The notes: generated from the letters alone by a model not told the origin. DNA of 64,000 nt from CAYOHP01 sp964403795 [NCBI: uncultured bacterium] (GCA_964403795.1 CAYOHP010000017.1:16618-80617), one strand, 5' to 3'. Shown: positions 18,423-27,179, numbered from the stretch's first letter. Translations and numbers: made by a program.

Positions 18423-20740
18423 CCGCCAGGCTCCCGTATCGCCTCGACCTCGCCGACCGCCAGCTCGACCTCGAGGGGGTGGTGCCCGGGGAGAACCACC
18501 CGGGCCCGCTCCCCGGCCGCCTCCCGGAGCCCGGACCAGCGCACCCGGGTGGACCCGAGCCCCGCCTCGACCTCGACCGAGAGGGCACCGTAGGGCGTGG
18601 CGGTGGGACCGAAGGCGAGCCGGGTCCCTGGCCGCGTCCACTCTTCGCGGAGGCCGGCGCCGAGCCGCAGCCCGTCGGGCTCCTCGATCACGAACAGGGC
18701 CCGCATCATGAGCACCCACTCGGCCGAGGCCCAGGCGTGGTGGCCGTCCCCCATGCAGCCCCCCAGGGTCCGGGGATGGGCGGCCTCGGGCCACTGCCCG
18801 GTGGGCGAAGCCAGCGCCGCCACCGCGTCGACCAGGGGAAGCGCGCGGAGATCTCCGGCCCGGAGCAGGGCCTCGGCCATGTGCAGGGTGAGGTAGGCAT
18901 TGAGACCGGAGTGGATCATGTCCTGGAAGAAGAGACCCTTCACCATGCAGTGGTCGAGCAGGTACCCGAGGGTGGCGATCAGGCGCGGGTCGTCGGGAGG
19001 ATAGAGACCGAGCGGATACCAGGCGGCCAGGGAGCCGATGGCCCCCGCGTCCATCCGCCGCCCCGGTGCGGCGGGGACTCCCGGCCTTCCCCCTCGGGCT
19101 GCGACCTTGGCCAGGGCGCGATCGACGGCCGAGCGGAACCGTCTCGCCTCCTCGGCGAACCGGGCTGCGCCGGTGCGGTCCCCATGCACCGCCAGCAACC
19201 AGGCGGCGGCGTCGAGACCCGCCACGCCCCAGAAGTCGTCCCAGAAGTAGTGGTCGTTGGGGCCCAGGTGCTCGGCGCTGAAGCCGGCCGGGAGGAGCCC
19301 CGCGTGGGGCTCGGGGAGGTCGTCGGGGAGGCGCTTGCCCACGATCCAGTCGCCGGCCTGCCGCACCGAGTCGAGGAGCGGGGCGTCGAGCCGGGCACCC
19401 GAGAGTTCGACGTGGCGGCGCAGGATCCACAGCGCCTCGCCGTTCGAATCCCACTCGCCCTCCTGGGAGAGGAAGTAACCGTCCCGCCCCTGGCGCTCCG
19501 GGAAGCGCTTGAGGCCGCGGGCCACCCGGTCGTCGTGGCCGAGCACCGCGAGGGCGTGGAGCAGGAAGGCCGAGTCGCGGAACCAGAAGCGCCGGTAGGT
19601 GTAGGGACCCGGGTAGGCCTCGCCCGGGGAGAGCAGCACCAGGGTCCGCTCGGCGGCGGTGAAGAGCTCGACGAAGCGGGGATCGGGGACCTCGAGACGA
19701 CAGCGTCCGAGGCGGGGCGAGGCCCAGGATCCGAGGGTGAACCCGGGCTCGGGGGCCTCGTCCCGGGGCAGCACCACCGAGGCCTCCAGGCTGCGTTCGG
19801 ACCCCGGAGCCAGCCGGAACATGGCAGCTGCGGTGGCGAGGCCCACCGGGCACTCGACCGAGGTCCGCTCCCGCGGGTCGGCGAGGTGGAGGTAGACGTC
19901 GCCGGAGCGGTAGTCGGAGGCCTCGTGGCGTTCGACCGGCTCCGAGAAGCGGACCTCGACCGCGTCGTCGACCGACCAGGCGCGCCGGTCGTCGGCCAGC
20001 CGCACCGAGTGGACGAAGCTCACGCCCTCGGGATTGGCGGGCCGGAGCGCGACCACCAGCCAGCCGGCGGCTTCGGATCCCGCGGTGACGCGCAACCGGA
20101 ACCTGGCTTCGGTCCCGGAGGCCTCGACCCACCCCCGGGTGGCGAGCCGGCGGGTCGCGTCATGGGTGCGGGTGACCACCGCCATCCCGGGGTCGGTCTC
20201 CAGCCGCTGCTCGGCCGCCGCGGCCCGGGAGGGGAGCAGGATCCCTGCATCGTCCTGCACCCAGGCGTCGAGCGACCAGCCGTCGTAGAGCGGGGTCGCC
20301 AGGCCCCGGGGATCCAGGATCGGGTAGAGCGGGCAGTCGGGCAGGCCGACCGCGGTCCAGTTGCGGTGGGTCAGGTTCACGTGGGTGATCGAGAAGGCCC
20401 GGGGCACGAACGACTCGTCCTCGGGATCGAACTGGCGCTCGACCCAGTACGGCCAGACCCAGTCGAGGTTGTGCTGGATCGCCTTGGTGTTCACGAGGCC
20501 CCGGGCGTGGAACACCACCCCGGCCCGGAGCAGCTCGATCGGCTCGCGGACCTCGCTCGGCTGGGCGAAGCCCTCGAGGCGGGCGAGCAGGGCCACCGGA
20601 TCCAGGAACCCGTGCGACTCGGCCAGCTTCCGCAGCAGCCAGCGCCACGGCATGAAGCGTCGCCACGCCACCGTCGCCTCCCATGGGAGGGTATACCTCC
20701 GGGCCGCTCCCTGGCGGATCACGCGCAGTCTGGACTCCAT
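18419..20740 (-). CDS. Six-hairpin glycoside hydrolase-like protein
   Basis: The 773-aa protein has no signal peptide. The N-terminal half is beta-rich with Trp-rich patches; the C-terminal half shows helical (alpha/alpha)6-barrel features: YTYRRFWFRDSAFLLHALAVLGHDDRVA, then GEWDSNGEALWILRRH, then NDHYFWDDFWGVAGLDAAAW. This layout is that of amylo-glucosidase/GDE-like and other GH15/GH63-type enzymes. The likely catalytic acids are the Asp in WFRDS and the Glu in GEWDSNGE. It is first in the operon with a GT4 enzyme and the phosphodiesterase fusion, so glycogen, trehalose or glycolipid turnover are all possible. Start ATG 20740 is 118 bp from the divergent sphingomyelinase gene. Confidence 0.75.
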   Translation of the reverse strand: MESRLRVIRQGAARRYTLPWEATVAWRRFMPWRWLLRKLAESHGFLDPVALLARLEGFAQPSEVREPIELLRAGVVFHARGLVNTKAIQHNLDWVWPYWVERQFDPEDESFVPRAFSITHVNLTHRNWTAVGLPDCPLYPILDPRGLATPLYDGWSLDAWVQDDAGILLPSRAAAAEQRLETDPGMAVVTRTHDATRRLATRGWVEASGTEARFRLRVTAGSEAAGWLVVALRPANPEGVSFVHSVRLADDRRAWSVDDAVEVRFSEPVERHEASDYRSGDVYLHLADPRERTSVECPVGLATAAAMFRLAPGSERSLEASVVLPRDEAPEPGFTLGSWASPRLGRCRLEVPDPRFVELFTAAERTLVLLSPGEAYPGPYTYRRFWFRDSAFLLHALAVLGHDDRVARGLKRFPERQGRDGYFLSQEGEWDSNGEALWILRRHVELSGARLDAPLLDSVRQAGDWIVGKRLPDDLPEPHAGLLPAGFSAEHLGPNDHYFWDDFWGVAGLDAAAWLLAVHGDRTGAARFAEEARRFRSAVDRALAKVAARGGRPGVPAAPGRRMDAGAIGSLAAWYPLGLYPPDDPRLIATLGYLLDHCMVKGLFFQDMIHSGLNAYLTLHMAEALLRAGDLRALPLVDAVAALASPTGQWPEAAHPRTLGGCMGDGHHAWASAEWVLMMRALFVIEEPDGLRLGAGLREEWTRPGTRLAFGPTATPYGALSVEVEAGLGSTRVRWSGLREAAGERARVVLPGHHPLEVELAVGEVEAIREPGG

Positions 20741-20757
20741 CTTGATTCCCGAGTCCA

Positions 20758-20778
20758 GGGGGAAGGCGGCCAAGCCGC
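20758..20778 (-). repeat. Variant copy of the CGCGGCTCCCGGCCTTCCCCC element
   Basis: The minus strand reads GCGGCTTGGCCGCCTTCCCCC, related to the identical copies at 27180 and 61286 but with an internal change. It lies just upstream of ATG 20740. Function unknown. Confidence 0.3.
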
Positions 20779-20800
20779 GCCCGGAGCGGCTCTCCCCGGT

Positions 20801-20816
20801 CGGCACGGGCCGTGCG
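20801..20816 (+). promoter_or_regulatory. Possible sigma54 promoter for the sphingomyelinase-like gene
   Basis: CGGCAC-GGGCC-GTGC has the -24 GG and -12 GC at correct spacing, with two mismatches to TGGCAC-N5-TTGC. The GC element is 44 nt before GTG 20859. It is weaker than the four other sites listed in this annotation. Confidence 0.45.
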
Positions 20817-20858
20817 TGGCCCCAGGGCGGAAGGGGCCCAGGCCCCGCGGAGGTCACC

Positions 20859-22328
20859 GTGCCGTTTCGTCCGTTCCATCCCCGGACCGTTCCCCTGCGG
20901 GTCGGGGCCCTGCTCCTGGCCTGCGTGGGACCGGTCACCGCCGAGCGCCACCTCATGCTCGCCAACCAGGGTCGGGAACCTCTCTGCGTGGAGGGGACGA
21001 GCGTGCGGGGAGGCGTCGCCCCCGGCGCCTGGCAGGAACCCTCGGGGGGACGCCCCCGGCCCGACCTGGAATGCCGCTACCTGGTCGAGCCGGGGGAACG
21101 GATCGAGTTCCTGCGCACCAACTGGGACCAGGGCGTCCCCGACGGCTCCTCCTCGTGGTTCTCGACCCGGGTCCGGAGCGTCGACGGCGAGCGGATCGAA
21201 CTCGCCCACAAGCTGGACGGCGAGACCATCGGCAGCAACCTCTGGCGCCGGGTCGGAGGCTCGACCTGGGTCGACGACGACGCCCCCCGGACCCACGCCT
21301 GGGTGAGGCGGGACGGGGCGGCGCCGATCGAGGTGGTGGTGGACGGGCGGCGGGTCGAGTACCGCTTCGGAGCGGTCCGGCCAGTGCCGGCGACGACGGA
21401 TCCCGAGGGCTTCCGGGTGCTGGCCTTCAATGCCGCGCTGCTGCCGGCCGGGGGCACCGGGGTCGAGGCCCGCGCCGCCCGATTGGCCGAGGTGCTCGGT
21501 GGCCATGACGCCCTGGTGCTCTCGGAGCTCTTCGCCGACGACGCCCGGGAGCGGCTGCTCCGCGATCTCTCGCCCGAGTACCCCTGGCAGACCTCGGTGC
21601 TGGAGGACGACGATCCCCTGGCCCAGGACGGCGGGGTGGTGATCGTCTCCCGCTGGCCCATCCTCCACCAGGCGGAGCACTTCTACACGGGAGGAGTGGG
21701 CACCGATTCCCTCTCGGCCAAGGGCGCCATGGTGGCTTCGATCCGAGGACCACAGGGGATCCTCCACCTGGTGGGGACCCACACCCAGTCCGACGCCGAC
21801 GGCTGGGCCGATTCGGTGATCGACGGGATCGCCTTCCCCGGAGTCTTCACCCGGCCTGCGCCTGCCGCGGTGCGGGACCGCCAGTTCCGGTCGCTGGAGG
21901 CGTTCCTGGCCGGCCTCGGCCTGCCGGAGGACGAGCCCCTGGTGATCGCCGGGGACCTGAACGTGGCCAGGGCCTCGACCCGGGAGTTCGAGGCCATGCT
22001 CAGAACCCTCGGGGCGGTCGAGCCGGCGGGCGACCGGGAGGGACCGACCTGGGATCCGGGCAACGAGCTCGTCGCCGACGGGGACCGGCCGGCCCGCCTG
22101 GACTACCTGCTGGTCTCGCTCCGCCACCGGGGCATCGACCCCGCGGCCTCCCGGACCGAGGTGGTCCGGCTCAGGTCCCCGACGCCCTGGGACGGGTCGC
22201 GGACCGACCTCTCGGACCACTACGCGGTGTCGACCCGGCTTCAGTTCGCAGGGGGGAAGTCGGCCGCCGCGTTCCCGGCTGGCCCGGAGGGAGCCGACTC
22301 GGGCGGCTTCCTCGGGCAGGGGGAATAG
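20859..22328 (+). CDS. Exported sphingomyelinase C-like EEP phosphodiesterase
   Basis: The 489-aa product starts at GTG 20859, with GGAGG 5 nt upstream (20849-20853). A signal peptide (VPLRVGALLLACVGPVTA) is followed by a ~130-residue beta-rich domain. An endonuclease/exonuclease/phosphatase domain follows with the bacterial sphingomyelinase pattern: VLAFNAALLPAG, ALVLSELFAD, VGTHTQSD, LVIAGDLNV, RLDYLLVS and SDHYAVSTRL. It would hydrolyse phosphodiester head groups outside the cell, of sphingolipids or phospholipids; the substrate is inferred. It is divergent from the glycosidase operon and may be sigma54-dependent. Confidence 0.85.
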   Translation: MPFRPFHPRTVPLRVGALLLACVGPVTAERHLMLANQGREPLCVEGTSVRGGVAPGAWQEPSGGRPRPDLECRYLVEPGERIEFLRTNWDQGVPDGSSSWFSTRVRSVDGERIELAHKLDGETIGSNLWRRVGGSTWVDDDAPRTHAWVRRDGAAPIEVVVDGRRVEYRFGAVRPVPATTDPEGFRVLAFNAALLPAGGTGVEARAARLAEVLGGHDALVLSELFADDARERLLRDLSPEYPWQTSVLEDDDPLAQDGGVVIVSRWPILHQAEHFYTGGVGTDSLSAKGAMVASIRGPQGILHLVGTHTQSDADGWADSVIDGIAFPGVFTRPAPAAVRDRQFRSLEAFLAGLGLPEDEPLVIAGDLNVARASTREFEAMLRTLGAVEPAGDREGPTWDPGNELVADGDRPARLDYLLVSLRHRGIDPAASRTEVVRLRSPTPWDGSRTDLSDHYAVSTRLQFAGGKSAAAFPAGPEGADSGGFLGQGE

Positions 22329-22335
22329 CGACGGG

Positions 22336-23232
22336 TTACAGATCCAAGCGCCAGTTGGCGAGGATCCCGAACTGGAGGAGGGCGACGTCCCGGGCGAGCT
22401 GGGCGTTCTGCTTCCAGTGGCCGTCGACGTACTCGCGACCCCAGGCCTCGGCGGTCTGGCCGCCGGCGAGCGGCGGGCGCACCCAGAGGTCGTAGACCAG
22501 CACGTCGCCCGGCGCGAGCCCCAGGGTGTTCAGGGTCCGCTGGGGGGGCTGGCCGGGACGGCGCAGGTCCATCCAGCGCACCTTGGCGGGATCGGCCCAG
22601 GCGGCGTTGGAGATGAGACCCACGCCCGCGTGGTTGGGCGTCAGCCACTCGAGCTCGACCACGCCCTCGCCCACCACCGAGAGGTCCTGGACCCGGATCC
22701 GCTGGTCGGCGAGGTGGACGAGCGCGGGATCGGCCAGGGCCAGGTCCACGAGCTTCAGGAGGAGCTGCTGATGATCGCCGCAGATCCCCCAGCCCCGGCG
22801 CACGATCAGCCGGTAGTCGTTCTCCTTCGAGGTGAAGCCCTGGGCGATGGCGCCGGGAGCCCGGCGGGCTCCCTGGACGAACCCTGCGTTGGAGGCATAG
22901 GGGGTGTCGCTCACCCAGCGCCGGGTCAACTCGCCCAGCAGGTCCTCCATGGTGATGTCCTGGGGGTCCGGGGCCTGGCTCCGGAGCTGCCAGGCGACCA
23001 GGCGCACGAACCGGCGCAGGACGTCGTCCACTTCCTGGTCGGTGAGGGCCTTGCCGGTGGGCCAGAAGGCCCGGGCGTCGCGACCCGGCCAGACCGGACC
23101 CTGGGCCCGGAGCGCCGGGGCGGCCGGCAGGCCGTCGTCGGGATCCTGGCCGAGGGCCTGGGCCGGGAGGTTCGCCGGATGGGAGGCGAGCAGGAGGGCG
23201 AGCCCTCCGAACACCAGGCGCGTCCAGACCAT
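22336..23232 (-). CDS. Exported protein of unknown function
   Basis: The 298-aa product starts at ATG 23232 with GGGAGG 5 nt upstream and a signal peptide (LVFGGLALLLASHPANLPAQA). The segment DYRLIVRRGWGICGDHQQLLLKL recalls the active-site Cys region of transglutaminase-like proteins (GxCGDxA), but the accompanying His and Asp cannot be placed, so no enzyme call is made. Hydrophilic elsewhere with many Trp. It follows the LysM gene on the same strand, but a strong hairpin lies between them (23297-23344). It converges with the sphingomyelinase-like gene, 7 bp apart. Confidence 0.75.
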   Translation of the reverse strand: MVWTRLVFGGLALLLASHPANLPAQALGQDPDDGLPAAPALRAQGPVWPGRDARAFWPTGKALTDQEVDDVLRRFVRLVAWQLRSQAPDPQDITMEDLLGELTRRWVSDTPYASNAGFVQGARRAPGAIAQGFTSKENDYRLIVRRGWGICGDHQQLLLKLVDLALADPALVHLADQRIRVQDLSVVGEGVVELEWLTPNHAGVGLISNAAWADPAKVRWMDLRRPGQPPQRTLNTLGLAPGDVLVYDLWVRPPLAGGQTAEAWGREYVDGHWKQNAQLARDVALLQFGILANWRLDL

Positions 23233-23296
23233 CGGGACCTCCCTTCCATGGATACGCCGAAGGGCGTAGCGGGGTTGCGGGCCGGCCCTCCGGACG

Positions 23297-23344
23297 CGCA
23301 GCGCCCCCGGGGCCCGGCTCGGGGCCGGATCCGGGGGCGCTGCG
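23297..23344 (-). terminator. Long GC hairpin after the first LysM gene
   Basis: CGCAGCGCCCCCGG (23297-23310) pairs perfectly over 14 bp with CCGGGGGCGCTGCG (23331-23344); the loop holds a second small hairpin (GGCCC/GGGGCC). It lies 24 nt past the stop of the LysM gene. There is no T-run. Confidence 0.6.
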
Positions 23345-23367
23345 TCGGGGGCGGAGACCCTTGGGCC

Positions 23368-24651
23368 TCAGGTCCTCTCGTTCTGGACCTCCTCGAGGCG
23401 GCGGTACAGGAGCTGGAAGCGCTCCTCGTCGTTGTAGCCGAGCCGCTCGGCCTCGTCGGCCACCATCTGGATCAACGGCCGGTACATCTCGCCGAAGCGC
23501 TCGGTCTGGAACCGGATGAAGTCGGCCTTGGGGACGGTCTCGCCGGCCCCGGAGAGTCCGGTGTCCCGGGCTGCGGCATTGGTGATGTCCTCGAGCATCT
23601 CCTCCCGCTCCTTGGCGGTGAGCGACCGGCCGAGCTGGCGCTCCCGCTCGGCGATCCGCTCCCGGGCACGCCGCATCGCGCCCTGCAGGTCCTCGGGCAC
23701 GCCGTTGACCCGGACGAGGGCCTCGCACTCCGAGAGCACCTGGCGGCTGCCGGCCTCGGCGGCCTCGATCAGGCACTCCTTGGTGGGGATCCGGACGCCG
23801 TCCCTGGGGCTCAGGCGATCCGGGTCGGTGAACCCGTTGGCGGCCGCCAGCAGGTCGACCAGACCACCCTGGCCCCAGAGAGGCAGATCGGTGCGGCCGA
23901 TGTCCCGGCGGACCTTCTGGGCGATCTCGCCCAGGGTGTCGCCCCGCATCACCAGGGCGCCGTTGCCCACGGCCTCTCCGCCCTCGATCTGGTCGGAGGA
24001 CACGAAGGCCGGAGCCGAAGTGATGCGTCCGGGATCGACCGGGGCGGTGCCCAGGCCGCAGTCCATGCCCATCCCGAGCAGGTTGGCGTCGCCTTCCGTG
24101 CACTCGATCTTGCTCTCGTCGTCGGCCAGGGCCGAGGCCACGTTGCGGGTGCTGCGGGCCCGTTCGACGAGGCTCTTGAACCGGTCGCCGCGAAGAAGTT
24201 CTTCCGGTGTGGCCGGGTTCTGGATCGCTCCGTCGAGTCGCTCGTAGATCTTCTGCATCGGGCAGCCCATCTCCTTGCAGAACCAGATCGCGTGGACCTT
24301 GGCAGCGATCTCCTCCCGGAGCGCCTCGGCCCGACGCTTGGTAGCCGTGTAGGTCTGGGTGGCAACGGAGAACCGCGTCTCGTTGGCCCCGAGAGCCCGG
24401 CAGGAGTCGCCCCGTCCCTGGCCCTGGAGACAGCTCTTGGCTGCCTCCTGGAGGGCGAGCGCGGCCGCCATCTGGTCGCTGCGGGCGGCTTCGAGGGCCG
24501 TCACCATCTCGTCCACCTGTTCCCGCTCCGCCCTCCCGGGATCGGTGCGGATCGCCCAGACGCTGGTGGCCGGGCCGGACCAGAGGGCGAGGGCAAGGCC
24601 CAGGCGGGCCAGCCGGAGGGTATTGCTGCGGACCGTCTCGATGTTTCGCAC
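23368..24651 (-). CDS. Exported LysM-domain protein 1 (paralogue of 25003-26916)
   Basis: The 427-aa protein starts at GTG 24651, preceded by AGGAAGGA, with a signal peptide (LRLARLGLALALWSGPATSVWA). After a Cys-containing helical region comes a LysM domain at ~232-289 (VMRGDTLGEIAQKV ... LLAAANGFTDPDRLSPRDGVRIP), expected to bind peptidoglycan or other GlcNAc polymers. About 130 residues of charged helix follow, including a conserved TKECLIEAAEAGSRQVLSEC. From the short segment NLLGMGMDCG to the C-terminus it matches the next gene almost throughout, so the two are tandem paralogues. A consensus sigma54 promoter lies 55 nt upstream. Confidence 0.9.
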   Translation of the reverse strand: MRNIETVRSNTLRLARLGLALALWSGPATSVWAIRTDPGRAEREQVDEMVTALEAARSDQMAAALALQEAAKSCLQGQGRGDSCRALGANETRFSVATQTYTATKRRAEALREEIAAKVHAIWFCKEMGCPMQKIYERLDGAIQNPATPEELLRGDRFKSLVERARSTRNVASALADDESKIECTEGDANLLGMGMDCGLGTAPVDPGRITSAPAFVSSDQIEGGEAVGNGALVMRGDTLGEIAQKVRRDIGRTDLPLWGQGGLVDLLAAANGFTDPDRLSPRDGVRIPTKECLIEAAEAGSRQVLSECEALVRVNGVPEDLQGAMRRARERIAERERQLGRSLTAKEREEMLEDITNAAARDTGLSGAGETVPKADFIRFQTERFGEMYRPLIQMVADEAERLGYNDEERFQLLYRRLEEVQNERT

Positions 24652-24704
24652 GATGGGTTCCTTCCTGCTCCGAGGTGTCGGATCGGCCCGACGTAATCGG
24701 ACAA

Positions 24705-24720
24705 AGCAACGCCCGTGCCA
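24705..24720 (-). promoter_or_regulatory. Sigma54 promoter of LysM gene 1
   Basis: The minus strand reads TGGCAC-GGGCG-TTGC-T, a full match to TGGCAC-N5-TTGC-W. The GC element is 55 nt before GTG 24651. Confidence 0.9.
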
Positions 24721-24881
24721 GGCACCCACGGGCCACCACCATGACCATGAAGATCCGCTTCTGGAGCGGATCCACGCAGAGCGTCCCCGCATGCAGGAGG
24801 CGCCCTGGCCGGTGAGACGCAGGAGCGGTCCCGGCGCACCGGAGTCTCAAACTCCGTCGCGACGTATCCCCGACATGCAAA

Positions 24882-24915
24882 CCGCCGCCCCCGGGGGCGG
24901 ACCCGGGGGCGGCGG
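24882..24915 (-). terminator. Perfect 14-bp hairpin after the second LysM gene
   Basis: CCGCCGCCCCCGGG and CCCGGGGGCGGCGG form a perfect 14-bp stem with the 6-nt loop GGCGGA, ~90 nt beyond the stop at 25003. On the minus strand it is followed by GGTTTGC, only a short T stretch. Confidence 0.6.
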
Positions 24916-25002
24916 CGGGCGTGCGGGCGATGGGAGGTGCCGGTCCTCTCTCCGGCATCGGTGGGAAGGGCTAGGGATCGAGGTAGCGAACCCGGGGGCC
25001 TC

Positions 25003-26916
25003 TCAGTCGGTGCTGGCTTCCCGCATGCGGCGCTCCAAGTGGAGGAAGCGCTCGTCGTCGTTGTAACCCCGGGCCTCGGCCTCGTCGGCGACCTGGGTGA
25101 TCAGGTCCTTCCAGGCTTCGCCGAAGCGCTCGGTCTGGTTCCGGATGAAGTCGGCCTTGGGTACCGAGCTCAGCCCGGCGAAGTCGTTGGCCGGGCTGGC
25201 CGCCACGTTGGCGGCGTCCTCGAGCATCTCGACCCGCTCCTTGTCGGTGAGCTTGCGGCCCAGCCGGGCCTCGGCCTCGACGATCCGCTCCCGGGCCCGC
25301 CGCATGGCGGCCTGGAGGTTCTCGGGCACGCCCTGGACCCGCACCAGCTCCTCGCACTCCGAGAGGACCTGACGGCTCCCCGCCTCGGCGGCTTCGACCA
25401 GGCACTCCTTGGTGGGGATCCGGATCCCGTCCTTGGGGTTCAGGCGATCCGGATTGGTGACCCCGTTGGCGGCCGCCAGCAGGTCGACCAGGCCACCGTT
25501 GCCCCAGAGCGGCAGGTCGGGGCGGCCGAGCTGGCGGCGCACCGCCTGGGCGATGTGGCCCAGCGTGTCGCCCTTCATCACGGTGGCGCCGTTGCCGAGC
25601 GCCTCGGTGGTCGCCAGGGCGGAGGTGGGCACGAACTCGGGAGCCGTGCGATCCGGCACGTGGTGGGCGAGGCGGCCCACCTCGCCGCAATCGATGCCCA
25701 TCCCGAGCAGGCTGGCATCGCCCTGCTGGCAGCGGATGCTCCCAGAGTTCCCGGCCAGCACGCTGTCGACGGCCCGCTGCCGGCGGCCCTGGGCCTCGAC
25801 GTCGTCGGCGATGCCATCGGCGATCTCGCCGACCTCGTCGAAGCCGGGATTCCCGGTCACGACTCGCTCCGGCTCGACATCCGGGGCGATCCGCAGGGCC
25901 TCGTCCTCGGGCTTCATGTTCCCCGCCAGACAGCGCTCCTGGAACCGATTGCATTCGGTGGCCCTTCCGGGACCGTTGCGGAGGAAGCCCACGATGTCGT
26001 GTCGCACCACTGCGGGCTCCATGCCGCTCCGGACCTCGGGATCGCAGATCGCGCGGAACGCATTGGATGGGTCGTTCCCCCAGGCCGCGCAGGCCTCCTC
26101 GAAGGTGAGCACCGGGGGCATCTCGGCGGCGCGCAGGGCGACGTTGGTCTTCTCGCGGTAGACGCCGACATAGAAGTCGGTCAGGCCGTCCTTGCAGGTC
26201 GCGTCGTCCGGGTAATTCCGGCACTTCACGATCGCATCGCCGAGCTGGGTGGGAGTGGCGCTCCGGGCCCAGTTCCGGCGAGCCTCCAGGGCCGCCTCGG
26301 CCTCCCGCTGGGCGGCCAGGGCCGCCATCGAGGCCGCGTCGGCGGCCCGCACCCGGGCCTGCTGGGCCCGGGTCACCGCGGCGTCGACCCCGGAGACCAG
26401 CCGACGGTGCTCGTCGAGGGCATCTCCCAGGCCGGCCTCGACCTCGCCGACGTAGCCCCGGTAGCCGGTCTTGTTCGCTTCGCAGTTCGACTCCCGGACT
26501 CCGAAGGTGATGCCGTTCAGGAAGGCCCCGACGATGTCCGTGGCCTGGCAGGACTCGGCGAGGGCCCGCTCCACCCGGACCCCGAGCTCGGTCACGGCCT
26601 CCCTGGCATAGGCCACCGCCGCCTGGTGGCTCTCCTCGGCTCTTCGATAGGTGGCGACCGCATCATCGAGGCCGCGGCACGCATTCGCCTCGCCGGAAGC
26701 CATGGCGCAGGCCTCGGCCAAGGACCTCACCCGGTCGGCAGCGCCTCCCAGGCGGATCCTCTCCGACTCGAGCGCCCCGATCCTCTGGAAGGCCTCGAAT
26801 CGGACGTCCTCCACGTGGGGCATGTCGGCGAAGTTCCCGCCCGACACCGGCGACCACGGCAACACCCCGAGCGCCATCCCCAGCACCGCCGCATTCAACC
26901 CGTAGCGTCCCGCCAT
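25003..26916 (-). CDS. Exported LysM-domain protein 2 (longer paralogue)
   Basis: The 637-aa protein starts at ATG 26916 with GGAGG 7 nt upstream and a signal peptide (LNAAVLGMALGVLPWSPVSG). Residues ~35-390 are Cys-containing helices with an Ala/Arg-rich coiled-coil-like part (~165-215) absent from the shorter paralogue. Residues ~445-501 form the LysM domain (VMKGDTLGHIAQAV ... NGVTNPDRLNPKDGIRIP), and the following tail TKECLVEAAEAGSRQVLSEC... is nearly identical to LysM protein 1. It is likely an envelope or cell-wall-binding scaffold; no catalytic domain is seen. It has its own sigma54 promoter 49 nt upstream, so the two genes are parallel targets rather than one operon. Confidence 0.9.
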   Translation of the reverse strand: MAGRYGLNAAVLGMALGVLPWSPVSGGNFADMPHVEDVRFEAFQRIGALESERIRLGGAADRVRSLAEACAMASGEANACRGLDDAVATYRRAEESHQAAVAYAREAVTELGVRVERALAESCQATDIVGAFLNGITFGVRESNCEANKTGYRGYVGEVEAGLGDALDEHRRLVSGVDAAVTRAQQARVRAADAASMAALAAQREAEAALEARRNWARSATPTQLGDAIVKCRNYPDDATCKDGLTDFYVGVYREKTNVALRAAEMPPVLTFEEACAAWGNDPSNAFRAICDPEVRSGMEPAVVRHDIVGFLRNGPGRATECNRFQERCLAGNMKPEDEALRIAPDVEPERVVTGNPGFDEVGEIADGIADDVEAQGRRQRAVDSVLAGNSGSIRCQQGDASLLGMGIDCGEVGRLAHHVPDRTAPEFVPTSALATTEALGNGATVMKGDTLGHIAQAVRRQLGRPDLPLWGNGGLVDLLAAANGVTNPDRLNPKDGIRIPTKECLVEAAEAGSRQVLSECEELVRVQGVPENLQAAMRRARERIVEAEARLGRKLTDKERVEMLEDAANVAASPANDFAGLSSVPKADFIRNQTERFGEAWKDLITQVADEAEARGYNDDERFLHLERRMREASTD

Positions 26917-26963
26917 GTCCCTGCCTCCGTGACGTCGGGTCCGCCCCCGACGGGACCCGGAGA

Positions 26964-26979
26964 TGCAACCCCCGTGCCA
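26964..26979 (-). promoter_or_regulatory. Sigma54 promoter of LysM gene 2
   Basis: The minus strand reads TGGCAC-GGGGG-TTGC-A, a full match to the sigma54 consensus. The GC element is 49 nt before ATG 26916. Confidence 0.9.
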
Positions 26980-27179
26980 GCCGACCAGGTACCTCGGAGC
27001 CTCCCGCCCAAACCAGCTCCGGCAGCCGATCCTGGCCTCCGGTTCCGACCACGGGGTGTTCCCCGGATCTCACCCCGACCGGGATCGTCGCGGCGGAGTC
27101 TCAAACCAGTGTCCGACTCCCGGACACCCCCGCACCGGTCGAGCGAGGCGGGCCGCCTGATCCATCCCGGGCCAGGGAC

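Larger units (their letters stand above)
24652..25002. other. Gene-free interval between the two LysM genes
   Basis: These 351 bp hold the sigma54 promoter of the first LysM gene (24705-24720), an inverted repeat GCCCGTG/CACGGGC around that promoter, and a long hairpin (24882-24915) behind the second LysM gene. I see no credible ORF or RNA gene in the remainder. Confidence 0.7.

Noticed and set aside
19438-19455. GTTCGAATCCCAC, like a tRNA T-loop
   Set aside because: It lies inside the glycosidase gene, encodes part of the conserved EWDSNGE segment, and no matching acceptor or anticodon arms surround it.
23368-26916. Possibility that the two LysM genes are one frameshifted gene
   Set aside because: Both have their own start, SD, signal peptide, sigma54 promoter and hairpin, and each contains a complete LysM domain.
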